NCBI GenBank assembly: GCA_905182185.1
Contig: CAJJAP010000004.1
Location: forward strand, 162,714-226,713
Length of the DNA stretch: 64,000 nucleotides
Source: an uncultured Candidatus Poseidoniales archaeon
GTDB taxonomy: Archaea > Thermoplasmatota > Poseidoniia > Poseidoniales > Poseidoniaceae
Direction of reading: 5' to 3'
Numbering within the stretch: the stretch's first letter is position 1; each line of letters starts with the position of its first letter. The notes beneath the pieces were generated by a model. That model saw nothing but the letters and a program-made list of their open reading frames with translations, was not told the DNA's origin and ran no database searches. Shown here one piece after another: positions 29,030-37,012 of the stretch. Both the position numbers and the translations under genes were made by a program.

Positions 29030-29080
29030 GGCTAAGTTTCGAACATAACCGATGAACAACGCTTGTTCGAAACTGGCGCC
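29028..29080. repeat. 53-nt palindromic repeat, copy 1
   Basis: Begins TTGGCTA, ends TGGCGCC. The inner arms GTTTCGAACA and TGTTCGAAAC form a perfect 10-bp stem around an 18-nt conserved loop (TAACCGATGAACAACGCT), with outer GGC/GCC able to pair. Copies 2 and 3 have exactly the same length and differ at only a handful of positions. Confidence 0.9.
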
Positions 29081-29100
29081 ATCCAGCATTAGATGACAAG

Positions 29101-29167
29101 ACGCCGAGAGAAGATTTGAACTAGACGAGAACTGAACCCTTGTTAGCGCTTCAACTGTTCTCGGCGT
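29101..29167 (-). other. tRNA-like remnant in reverse orientation
   Basis: The ends ACGCCGAGA (29101-29109) and TCTCGGCGT (29159-29167) pair over 9 bp like an acceptor stem. On the minus strand the 3' half contains GTTCAAATC shortly before TCTCGGCG. This is close to the tRNA-Ser 3' end, where GTTCAAATC is followed by TCTTGGCG. The anticodon part is not recognisable, so it is not a working tRNA. It looks like a decayed, inverted copy of a tRNA 3' end. Confidence 0.4.
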
Positions 29168-29170
29168 AGT

Positions 29171-29209
29171 TCAGAACTTTCAATAATTATTATTTAGCGA
29201 AAGTTCTGA
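29171..29209. repeat. perfect 11-bp hairpin within the repeat array
   Basis: TCAGAACTTTC (29171-29181) pairs with GAAAGTTCTGA (29199-29209) across a 17-nt AT-rich loop. It lies in the 148-nt segment between palindromic repeats 1 and 2 and has no sequence similarity to them. Confidence 0.6.
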
Positions 29210-29228
29210 GCAATAGAAGTCCTCTCTC

Positions 29229-29281
29229 TTGGCTAATTTTAGAACATAATCGATGAACAACGCTTGTTCGAAACTGGCGCC
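29229..29281. repeat. 53-nt palindromic repeat, copy 2
   Basis: Same length and ends as copy 1 (TTGGCTA ... TGGCGCC). The left arm reads TTTTAGAACA, so one arm position mismatches, while the loop and right arm TGTTCGAAAC are kept. The bases just before it (CTCTCTCTTGGC) are identical to the tRNA-Ser 3' end around its acceptor strand. Confidence 0.9.
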
Positions 29282-29310
29282 TATCTCTCTTTCAAATAAA
29301 GGAGATAGGC
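29279..29310. repeat. perfect 9-bp hairpin after repeat copy 2
   Basis: GCCTATCTC (29279-29287) pairs with GAGATAGGC (29302-29310). Further on, TTTTTGAA (near 29313) pairs with TTCAAAAA (near 29342), followed by a partial right end of the 53-nt repeat (AAAACTGGCGCC, 29347-29358). These make up most of the 114-nt segment between copies 2 and 3. Confidence 0.55.
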
Positions 29311-29395
29311 TCTTTTTGAAGGATAAATAGCGTTTGATAGTTTCAAAAAACTGGCGCCAATGACTGAAAATATAAGCGATGAGAATCTTCATTTA

Positions 29396-29448
29396 TTGGC
29401 TAGTTTTCGAACATAATCGATGAACAACGCTTGTTCGAAACCGGCGCC
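29396..29448. repeat. 53-nt palindromic repeat, copy 3, abutting the first island gene
   Basis: TTGGCTA ... CGGCGCC, with the left arm GTTTTCGAACA and right arm TGTTCGAAAC. Its last base is the first base of the TAG stop codon (29448-29450, minus strand) of the membrane-protein gene. The repeat therefore sits exactly at the gene's 3' end, as a recombination site does at the end of a gene cassette. Confidence 0.9.
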
Positions 29449-30251
29449 TATAACGTCTTTGGAGAATAAAAATTACGAATCTTCCACCATCTGTGTAGCA
29501 AAATCATGCACAGTACAATTGAAACTACACGGAATAGGTTTTCTGATACTAGTGTGATTCGGTTTTCCGGGGAAAAAAACTCCGAATAGAACCAATCATA
29601 AATTGAAAATCCATTTCTTGAGAAAAGTGCATCTAGAATAATTAAATAATACAAACTATATATTCTAAATGAAATCCATTTATTCCATTTTTGGACATAG
29701 CCACAGCTTAACAAAGCAATTGCTAATATGGCAATTCCGCTGGAGGTGAGCAGAGATTCAATCGGATGAAAAAGTAATCCAATCATCAGACCCAATGAGT
29801 AACTAACCGTCCATAAAATATCCTCAAAACCAATGTCCTGGTTTTCATCATATGAAAATTTAGGAATGGTAAATATCAAAACAATACCGAAGAATGCTGT
29901 AACAAATTTATCAAACAAAAATACGTAAACTACGGCTTCTGCAATATTCAATGCTAGAGCGAAGCGAAGTATTACTGGCATTAAAGCAAATACTTTTTCA
30001 AAAGACTCACCTGTAAAATGTGATTTACATTTAGAAAAAGAAAATAAGACTGTTGGAAAAATTACACTATAATATTTAATTTGCATAAAATAACTAAAAT
30101 CACTCATTTCTGCCACAAAGGGGAAGATAATTGCAATAATTACTGTAATGGCAAATGTAGTGATTCTATACTTTTCAGCAATTGTTAAGAACAAAAAACA
30201 ACCAAAAAGGTACAACGCAAATTCGAACATAAAATCACTATTCCATTTCAC
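29448..30251 (-). CDS. polytopic membrane protein of the island operon, unknown
   Basis: 267 aa, eight or so hydrophobic segments, strongly Phe/Ile-rich and AT-rich compared with the flanking housekeeping genes. No signal peptide. No family recognised; O-antigen/lipid transporter-like proteins have similar profiles, but I see no motif. Last gene of the coupled minus-strand operon; its start overlaps the adenylating-enzyme gene by 14 nt and its stop codon touches palindromic repeat 3. Confidence 0.6.
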   Translation of the reverse strand: MKWNSDFMFEFALYLFGCFLFLTIAEKYRITTFAITVIIAIIFPFVAEMSDFSYFMQIKYYSVIFPTVLFSFSKCKSHFTGESFEKVFALMPVILRFALALNIAEAVVYVFLFDKFVTAFFGIVLIFTIPKFSYDENQDIGFEDILWTVSYSLGLMIGLLFHPIESLLTSSGIAILAIALLSCGYVQKWNKWISFRIYSLYYLIILDALFSRNGFSIYDWFYSEFFSPENRITLVSENLFRVVSIVLCMILLHRWWKIRNFYSPKTL

Positions 30252-31524
30252 ACTCTCTGTATATTCTCCTCAATTTATTGGTCGAAGGAATGTGAGAGTG
30301 TTCAGTGATAATCAATTCGGCTTTTCGCACATTTTTTTCTTTGAATAATTCTTCAAAACCGCTAAAGTCAAGTGGATCAAGATTAGTGGGTTGAAGGCCA
30401 ATTTCTATTTTACTTCTAGATTTTTGAATCGCGTGATAGGCTTCGATTTTTGGATTTAATCTCATTACAGCTCGACGAATAAAATCTGGAACAATAGGCT
30501 CAAATTCATCTGAATTATTTTTCTGTAAATAGAATACATCATCTGAGCGACCCATTACTTGCGAAATCGCAGTTCTTGCATCACCACATTTGCAACCTTC
30601 TTTTTGTAGCACTAAAATATCGTTTTGTAGATATCTGATAATCGGTTGAGTGGTTCGCATAAAATCGGTTAATATTGGGTGGAAGAGTCCATTTTCCTCA
30701 TCGACCCACTGTTTTCCAATGTGCATGATACTCTCATTGAGATGCAAAGTACCGAACTCACAGGTTGCGGCCATTTCTCCTTCAGTTGAAGTATAAAATT
30801 GATGAACAATTTGTGAGAAGTATTCGGATATTATTTTCTCATCTATCGGATCTAGTACTTCCGCTGCAGAAATAATCCGCTTAGGATTAATTTTACAATT
30901 ATTGTCTGCTAGATAACGCAAAACACTGGGTGGAGCAATCAGTTCTGTTGGATTGGCTATTTCAACTTCCTTTTGCAATTGCTCCATCGGTTTCAGTAAA
31001 TCAAAAAATGAAAACTTTATTCTTTTTGAGTTTATTTTTTCATAATTATTTGAATTCGCTCGTAAAAATAATGCAACATGATGTTTGCCTAAAATACTGC
31101 TACCTAGACCCCTCGCCAGCATAAATCCTGCCCAATTACTACCTTCATTATCACTGACAACATGTACTCCTCTCGAACCACTTGTTCCTGAAGAAAAACC
31201 GATAGAGATATCTCCAATGTGGGGTGAGAAATCCCTTGTTATTTCTGCGCTCTTTGCAATACTATATGCCTCTTCTAAATCTAGATCTATAGTCAATAAG
31301 TTTTCAAGATTATCCATCATTAAAGCTTTGTTTACTAAGGGGAATTTCTGCCAGTCCTCATCACCAAGACCCTGCCAATGGTTTGCGTAAAATACTGAAT
31401 TCTTCCGTACGAATTTTATGTGCTTAGCAACTCTTTTTCTTTGCCACTTTTCAATCTGGGCCCGAGATTTAAACTTCTTCGGAGTCCTCAGATACCTCCA
31501 CAAAGTAAGCAACTTGTTACTCAT
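30238..31524 (-). CDS. adenylate-forming enzyme (PaaK/CapK/F390-synthetase-like)
   Basis: 428 aa. The ATP-binding loop is SSGTSGSRG. FYTSTEGEMAATC matches the YxxTE(G/x)-type acyl-adenylate motif, then RYLQNDILVLQKEGCKCG, then the IxGRxDD motif as QVMGRSDDVFYL. This is the phenylacetate-CoA-ligase/CapK group rather than the OleC/ANL-ligase group. It should activate a carboxylic acid as acyl-AMP, possibly passing it to CoA or a carrier. Partners are the SDR upstream (4-nt overlap) and the ketoacyl-synthase-like proteins. Substrate unknown. Confidence 0.78.
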   Translation of the reverse strand: MSNKLLTLWRYLRTPKKFKSRAQIEKWQRKRVAKHIKFVRKNSVFYANHWQGLGDEDWQKFPLVNKALMMDNLENLLTIDLDLEEAYSIAKSAEITRDFSPHIGDISIGFSSGTSGSRGVHVVSDNEGSNWAGFMLARGLGSSILGKHHVALFLRANSNNYEKINSKRIKFSFFDLLKPMEQLQKEVEIANPTELIAPPSVLRYLADNNCKINPKRIISAAEVLDPIDEKIISEYFSQIVHQFYTSTEGEMAATCEFGTLHLNESIMHIGKQWVDEENGLFHPILTDFMRTTQPIIRYLQNDILVLQKEGCKCGDARTAISQVMGRSDDVFYLQKNNSDEFEPIVPDFIRRAVMRLNPKIEAYHAIQKSRSKIEIGLQPTNLDPLDFSGFEELFKEKNVRKAELIITEHSHIPSTNKLRRIYRECEME

Positions 31525-32484
31525 ATTATTTCCTCCAAACCTTCTTCAAAACTTTGTTTTGGAATCCATCCTAAAAACTTCTTAGCACCTGAAAGATCCA
31601 TCACCATTCTCTTTGTTAATTGATTTACTGAATATGGAGTCAAATTTGGTTGAATAAGTCCTATACTTAGATGACCCATTACATTAATTGCATGTGATAA
31701 GACCTTTACTGGAAATTGAGGAATATGTTTTGCTTTGGCATTAGGATGTATGTTTTGTGCAATTTTCGACATCATGTAACCGGTCTCTAGTGGTTTGCCA
31801 TTACTAATATTGTAGACTCTCCCTGTTGCCTTTACATCTGCATCAATTGCACATTCAACAGCATCTAGGAAATTACTCATACAAGTTACATCAACCAATG
31901 TTTTCCCATTTCCAATAACCAAATAGCGCTTAGAATTAATCAGTTTTTTTATTCTCGGTAGAACTGTTGTATCATTCTTGCCAAATACTGCCCTAGGTCT
32001 CAATCCAATCCACATACCCTTCGGGAAATCATCTCAGTATTTCCTCAGCCCGATATTTACTCAGTGAGTATGGGTGTGAAGGTGCGTTTGGATGGTAGTT
32101 CATCGCTATGATTAGTCATTTGGATTTGCTTTTTCAAAAACTGAGGATGAAGAAATTACAATTACGCGGTTGACATTCATATTAAGAGCGCTTTGCATGA
32201 CTGAACGAGTTCCTTCAACATTTGTTTTAGTGAATTTATTGTTTGATCCGAAAGGTGCTGCAAAAGCTGCACTATGAATAATACAATCTGCATTGGTGAA
32301 ACATTGTTCCATTTCATCTGAATTCTCTAATGAACATTTTAAGACATCAAAACCACTCTCTTTAAGTTTCTCAATCTTGTTACCATTGCGGCCTAAACCG
32401 ATAACTTCATGCCCACTTTCCACTAGATCGATTCATTATTGAAGAACCAAGTGAACCTGTTGCACCAGTGATTACAATCCTCAT
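31521..32484 (-). CDS. extended SDR (NAD-dependent epimerase/3-beta-HSD/OleD-like), several frame breaks
   Basis: Read across frames: MRIVITGATGSLGSSIMNR (GxxGxxG nucleotide fold), ESGHEVIGLGRNGNKI, then ADCIIHSAAFAAPFG, then VIVISSSSVFEKANP. The active-site motif YSLSKYRAEEIL follows (YxxxK), then MWIGLRPRAVFGKND and NGKTLVDVTCMSNFLDAVECAI. The order is that of 3-beta-HSD/OleD-type reductases. The frame changes near 32430, about 32100 and about 32045, so in this sequence it is broken. Three errors in one gene might mean real decay. The start overlaps the preceding membrane-protein gene by 3-4 nt. Confidence 0.72.
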
Positions 32485-34163
32485 TCTTCTTCACTCTCAA
32501 AAATTGCTGCTTTATGGAGGCTTACCTTCCACAATATAACTCCCATAGCAATAGGCCATCCCAAACCTATAATCCACATAATTGGAACTGGTAATAGGGG
32601 AGGACTCTCAACGTATACGTCGATTGCTGTGTAATCTGAATTACCATCAATATTGGCCCAGAATTGGATTGTATTATTGCCTGAGAATGGAAATTCTACG
32701 GTTGAAATCCATATGTCTCTGCCAGATAGTTTCTCAAATTGAAAAATCATCTTTGTCTCTCCCCTTTCACCAATGAAAATAACTTCTACCCAAACATCAG
32801 ATACATTCGCTGTTTCATCCACTGGGAAGATGATTATCTCTGTTGAACCCAGTGCTTTCGGGGGATATATCATAAATTCGACCCAAAAATCAGTACCTTC
32901 GATATCGAATAGCATTCTCATTGGCGCATCAAAGCCTTCTCCTTCCTCCGTTCGATGAACGCCACCATGACCCTGTACTACTGGGATAAACATCATGCAA
33001 ATCAGCAATAACATTGCAATAATAGCATTTATTGAAGATCGGTTATGCTTTTCTTTATTATCCAAGGGCTCTTTTTTATTCATCACTCTTAGTATCAAAT
33101 TATCAATAACGATTGAAACTTTTTTAGAAGCACTATATGCAAAATACATTACCGCCATTGAAATTATTATGGAACTAATTACTCCAAGAAGACCTGCTAA
33201 TTGTGGAATTTCACTATTTGCTGGCAACCAAATTGGGTCAATACATAAGATCATTGAGAAATATATCCATTTGTTTTTCATTAACTTGGGCCACTTTCTA
33301 AAACACAACATCATTGGTAATAGTAGCCATGGTAAAAAAATTGTAATCTGTACTTGATGTGGAGAACCTGGCCGATATACATGTTCTGGACCCATTAACA
33401 TCTCCACAAAAACTGGAATCGAAAATAATAACAATATTTGAGAAATGAAAATGATAAGTGATAACTTTACCATCTCATCTTGGCCGAATAAGTGGATTGT
33501 CACTTCTATCAGTAGTATTGTCACTAACCCTGCAAGTGCCAGATGAGGTAATAATTTCAAACCTGCGAGTTCAATAACTGCCTCTCTTGGATTCAAGAAA
33601 TCACCAATAGTGAAAAAGAAATGAAACATTAAAGTCCAAATTGCAAGAAGTGCAATCATAATTAATAATTTATTTTCACTATTTCCTTCTCTTTGTGAAA
33701 TAGATATCAATTGACAAGCCAGTACCAGTGTTGCTAATTCTGCTAACACGCCGCCAAAAATAGTCCAAAAGTGAGGCGGGGTTGCAATATTAACATCAAT
33801 TCCATACTGTGCGTGCCAATAATCATCGAAAAGAGCTCCAAAAAGGATTGTAATTTGCCCGAGTAAAGTCATCCATATTGCGACTGGCGCAACGATCGGA
33901 CCTATTTTCAATCCTGGGACTTCGAGACCCCTATGAAAATCGCGAGTTGTCCACATCATAAAGAGCAGTGAAACAATCATAGCTGGAAATAAACCTGCTA
34001 GTATCATGACATGGGGTGGGGTAAACATTTGATCTCGACCAACATCTAGATGCCACTGTAAATCTATAGAAAGGCCAATTCGCCCAATAATATGCCAGAG
34101 TGAGTAAACGAGAAGGATACCAAAAAGATACCTTTTTTCGATACACTCGCGTTCCGACAACAT
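32481..34163 (-). CDS. polytopic membrane protein with duplicated WH...PPH motif and extracytoplasmic domain
   Basis: 560 aa. The N-terminal 365 residues contain about nine or ten hydrophobic helices. Two segments repeat the same pattern: WHLDVGRDQMFTPPH (near 37-51) and WHAQYGIDVNIATPPH (near 116-131). That suggests an internal duplication with conserved Trp-His and Pro-Pro-His, possibly metal or haem ligands. A helix near 390 leads to an extracytoplasmic domain beginning GHGGVHR with beta-rich, YtkA/CopC-like character, and a final helix anchors the C-terminus. Family not recognised. Start ATG at 34163, four nt after the preceding gene's stop. Confidence 0.65.
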   Translation of the reverse strand: MLSERECIEKRYLFGILLVYSLWHIIGRIGLSIDLQWHLDVGRDQMFTPPHVMILAGLFPAMIVSLLFMMWTTRDFHRGLEVPGLKIGPIVAPVAIWMTLLGQITILFGALFDDYWHAQYGIDVNIATPPHFWTIFGGVLAELATLVLACQLISISQREGNSENKLLIMIALLAIWTLMFHFFFTIGDFLNPREAVIELAGLKLLPHLALAGLVTILLIEVTIHLFGQDEMVKLSLIIFISQILLLFSIPVFVEMLMGPEHVYRPGSPHQVQITIFLPWLLLPMMLCFRKWPKLMKNKWIYFSMILCIDPIWLPANSEIPQLAGLLGVISSIIISMAVMYFAYSASKKVSIVIDNLILRVMNKKEPLDNKEKHNRSSINAIIAMLLLICMMFIPVVQGHGGVHRTEEGEGFDAPMRMLFDIEGTDFWVEFMIYPPKALGSTEIIIFPVDETANVSDVWVEVIFIGERGETKMIFQFEKLSGRDIWISTVEFPFSGNNTIQFWANIDGNSDYTAIDVYVESPPLLPVPIMWIIGLGWPIAMGVILWKVSLHKAAIFESEEE

Positions 34164-34166
34164 CAC

Positions 34167-34874
34167 CTATGCACTCCAATTAGTGGCCGATGTGGAACCC
34201 GCTCTATCTACTATAGTATGTTTTAAATTACCTTTTTTGTTTTGGCTCCACAACAAAAAATCACGCATTTGAACAGACCCTAAAGAAGAACTATCGGAGG
34301 TGAATTCTGTTTCCGTTTTTATTTCTCCTTGATTCGTATAATCTCCAAAATAATTAATTATTGTTGCTTTCTTATTTGAATCAAAAGAAGATTTTGTATA
34401 TGCAGATAGTTTCTCCACATTATATTCACTGGAAACAAATTCCAGCCCAGTATCATTGCTCGATAAGACCATAGCAAGCGCATGATTTTGATAAGGCCAT
34501 TTACTGTGTTTTGACGGTTTTACATCTGCACAAACAATCAGTGCATTTTTTACTTCTAAATTTTTTATAAAATGGCTAACTGTTTGAATTGAACGATGTG
34601 CACCGCGACTTCCGTCAATAATATCAAAACTGAAACAATGTTCGCTTGATAATTCTAGATCATGACAACGAATACCTAATTTGCTTTGAATATGAGCCGC
34701 ACACGATGGTTCAGAACGAAAATTAGGTCTGTAGACTCCTGAATAAATCACAACATCTATTTCCTGTAGCAAAATATTTGCCTCTTTGCACGCTTTCCTC
34801 GCAAGTTTAGCACAGTCCGCAATATTGTTTTTAGCTGTTATTTTGCCATCGGCCCAAGCAGCGATTATAACCAT
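34167..34874 (-). CDS. short thiolase-fold/KAS-III-like protein, probably non-catalytic partner
   Basis: 235 aa. The layout (AAWADGKI...ADCAKLARKACKEANILLQEIDVVIYSGVYRPNFRSEP...AAHIQSKLGI, then VKNALIVCADVKPSKH) follows the N-terminal half of ketoacyl-ACP synthase III. Around the expected catalytic Cys it reads LELSSEHCFSFDIID instead of the usual NACSG. The His/Asn C-terminal half of KAS III is largely missing. It starts within the end of the full-length KAS-III gene (10-nt overlap). A heterodimer, with this protein as structural or gating subunit, is plausible but inferred. Confidence 0.6.
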   Translation of the reverse strand: MVIIAAWADGKITAKNNIADCAKLARKACKEANILLQEIDVVIYSGVYRPNFRSEPSCAAHIQSKLGIRCHDLELSSEHCFSFDIIDGSRGAHRSIQTVSHFIKNLEVKNALIVCADVKPSKHSKWPYQNHALAMVLSSNDTGLEFVSSEYNVEKLSAYTKSSFDSNKKATIINYFGDYTNQGEIKTETEFTSDSSSLGSVQMRDFLLWSQNKKGNLKHTIVDRAGSTSATNWSA

Positions 34875-35918
34875 GAGTTCACCCCTTGAGGAATAATAAA
34901 GTGGGCGATAAAAATACTGAGACCTGACCCATATGAATGTAGAAGGACATCCTCTCCAGCATTGAAATGGTTATCCTCCAATCCTTTCTCAAGGGCAACT
35001 GCATGAGTTGTACTAGCTGTATTTCCGGTCTCATCAACACAGATGTGATAGCATTTGCATTGTCCAAAAGCATCTACTGTAACATCATTGCCTCGTTCGA
35101 TGACTTTTACTGAAGTTTGATGCGTAATAATGTGATCAATTTCTAGCCAATCTAATTCTAATGTTTTAAGCACTCTCCTAAATGATGGAATTAACTGTTT
35201 CATAGCAGCTTTATGTAGAGCCTTACCTCTTGTCCTCATTCTAGGTCCAGTTGCTCCAATAGCTGCATCTGCTACGCAGTATGAATCATATTGCGCAAGA
35301 GTCTGTGGTTCTCCGAAACGAAGCATTTTCGGATTTGAAGATACTCCAAGAAGATACGCTCCACCCCCATCACCTACAGATAATGACGGAATCGCTCTAG
35401 GATTCAGCCAAAATGAAACTTTTTGTGCTTCATATATCACTGGTGAAGTATATTCTCCCGAGGTTACGAGAACATGCTTTGCCATGCCTGTTTTTATGTA
35501 CATATCAGCAACTTTCAAGGCCGTTATCATACCCGAACAAGCATTTGAAACATCAAAATGGTCCGCATTGATCGCACCTAAGCGTTCAGCTAAAAATGAT
35601 GCAAAACTTGGTTCAAGCATTTGATTACATTCTACATCTAGTTTGGAAACTGAACAATTAATGATCAAATCAATATCTCTGACCCCAATATTGCCGCGCT
35701 TCAAAGCTTTGATACTCGCTTCATATGCTAGGCTAATAGCACATCCTCCATCCCCAACTTCTCGATGTGATTTTATTCCAGTCAAGTCTCTCGAAATCAA
35801 TCTTTCTTGGAATTGAACCCAGTGGAGCAATGTCCTTTGTGAAAACCACTTTTTTAGGCAGAAAACCTGCAAAGGATAGTATCTGGCTGTGAAGAGAACC
35901 TAACCATATGCATAACAA
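34865..35918 (-). CDS. 3-ketoacyl-ACP synthase III-like enzyme (FabH/OleA-type), frameshifted near N-terminus
   Basis: Thiolase-fold condensing enzyme. The catalytic Cys is in HFDVSNACSGMITAL, His in HIITHQTSVKVIERG, Asn in DETGNTASTTHAVAL, and the glycine-rich end reads LLHSYGSGLSIFIAHF. The N-terminal strand ILSFAGFLPKKVVFTKDIA is found in another frame upstream; one base change near 35817 joins it to ISRDLTGIKSHREVGDGG. The start codon is uncertain (TTG at 35918). It probably condenses an acyl-CoA/ACP with a second acyl or malonyl unit. First gene of the island operon. Confidence 0.75.
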
Positions 35919-36330
35919 GATTTTATCTGTAAAAAGATTTATCCGGTTATTATTGAGATAATCTTATTTTTATTGCTGTTTAAGTTTCAAGATATCAATT
36001 GAAAAGATTAAGGTGGCGAATTAAAAGTGAAAATTCAATGACTTAACAAAACAAGGTTTCAAAGTTAGAAGCCGATGGCACTAACCATGGGCAAACTTCC
36101 AGATTATGGTGAAAGATTACAGCCCATACACATATGGAACTATATCTCTTGTATTGTTAATATCAGTTTTTGCAGGGTGGAGATTAGATCTCCTCGCATT
36201 GATAGAAAATACCCCTTTCAATTCCAATCAAATAGTTTCCCAGATATATTACTAGCAATTTTCCGTACTGCTTGCTTCGCCTCAGTTTTTATACGATTAT
36301 TATCTTGATGGTGCGCTCTAAAACCCAGGA
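35919..36330 (+). other. AT-rich gap with a disrupted membrane-protein-like stretch
   Basis: Between the divergent KAS-III gene and the FAR-17a-like gene. The first 150 nt are AT-rich and probably promoter DNA for the island operon. From about 36110 to 36230 a frame encodes a transmembrane-like segment (SPYTYGTISLVLLISVFAGWRLDLLALI) that ends at a stop. This may be a broken small gene or a frameshifted 5' part of the next gene. Nothing else is recognisable. Confidence 0.35.
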
Positions 36331-36397
36331 AAAATGAACTGCATTAAGGCATAAAGAACGGGATTATCATCTCTTTGAAATACTTGGTACTGAGCGA

Positions 36398-37003
36398 TTG
36401 GTAACCTTCAGCAGTTGGACTCTTATCATGTTTGGATTAGTGTTTTTATTTTCTAGTATTGGCACATGGCACATTGTTCTTGGCAATGAAATTCCAGATT
36501 CAGTTAGATTACTTTCTACAGCGATCTATCCTTTGGCACTAGGTTCTGCTTTCCTAACTTCAACTGTTGTACGTTACATTATTATCCCTAGCGAAATAAA
36601 AATGGAACGCGATTTGAGCCATCTCTTTTTGCCTCATGAAATAGTAATGCACAATCTGACAGTCATCCTACTTGCTGTTGATCTCATTGCTACGCAGCCT
36701 AATCTGCGACCTGAATTCGGATTGATGGGAGTAATCATGGGAATCATCTATGTCATTTTCGCCTATATTTGGGCTAATTATGGCGGTGGATATTATGTGT
36801 ATTCATTCATAGAACCGCGGGTAAAAGGAGCCCCTATGTTCCTCACTGGCCTCGCATTTTCCATAGGCCTATTCTACCTAGGTTTATGGCTGATAGTCGA
36901 ATTGATGAACGAAATATACTTGCTTGGAGTATTATTACTATGCTTGTGGGTAAAACAAATAATAATGTTCAAGCAACCTATTCCAAATATGAAACCAATC
37001 TAG
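36398..37003 (+). CDS. FAR-17a/AIG1 or Pr6Pr-like membrane protein, start uncertain
   Basis: 201 aa with six hydrophobic segments. FLPHEIVMHNLTVILLAVDLIATQP, followed by YVIFAYIWANYGGGYYVYSFIEPR, resembles the conserved His-containing core of FAR-17a/AIG1-like and bacterial Pr6Pr membrane proteins. No ATG is available: the reading starts at TTG 36398, or the true start lies further upstream (the frame is open from about 36340). It ends 10 nt before the convergent nuclease gene. Function unknown; the human relatives are lipid hydrolases, but transfer of that activity is not justified. Confidence 0.5.
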   Translation: MVTFSSWTLIMFGLVFLFSSIGTWHIVLGNEIPDSVRLLSTAIYPLALGSAFLTSTVVRYIIIPSEIKMERDLSHLFLPHEIVMHNLTVILLAVDLIATQPNLRPEFGLMGVIMGIIYVIFAYIWANYGGGYYVYSFIEPRVKGAPMFLTGLAFSIGLFYLGLWLIVELMNEIYLLGVLLLCLWVKQIIMFKQPIPNMKPI

Positions 37004-37012
37004 AGAGTAAAA

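Noticed and set aside
28800..29099. 99-residue minus-strand frame across the tRNA and first repeat
   Set aside because: It runs antisense through tRNA-Ser and repeat 1 and has no recognisable protein features.
29028..29448. CRISPR array
   Set aside because: Only three repeats, 53 nt and strongly palindromic, with intervals of 148 and 114 nt that contain hairpins. Spacing is irregular and no cas genes are near.
35919..36397. Second copy of the tRNA-Ser 3' end marking the right border of the island
   Set aside because: I looked for the acceptor-strand and palindromic repeat sequences here and saw none, so the right border is undefined.
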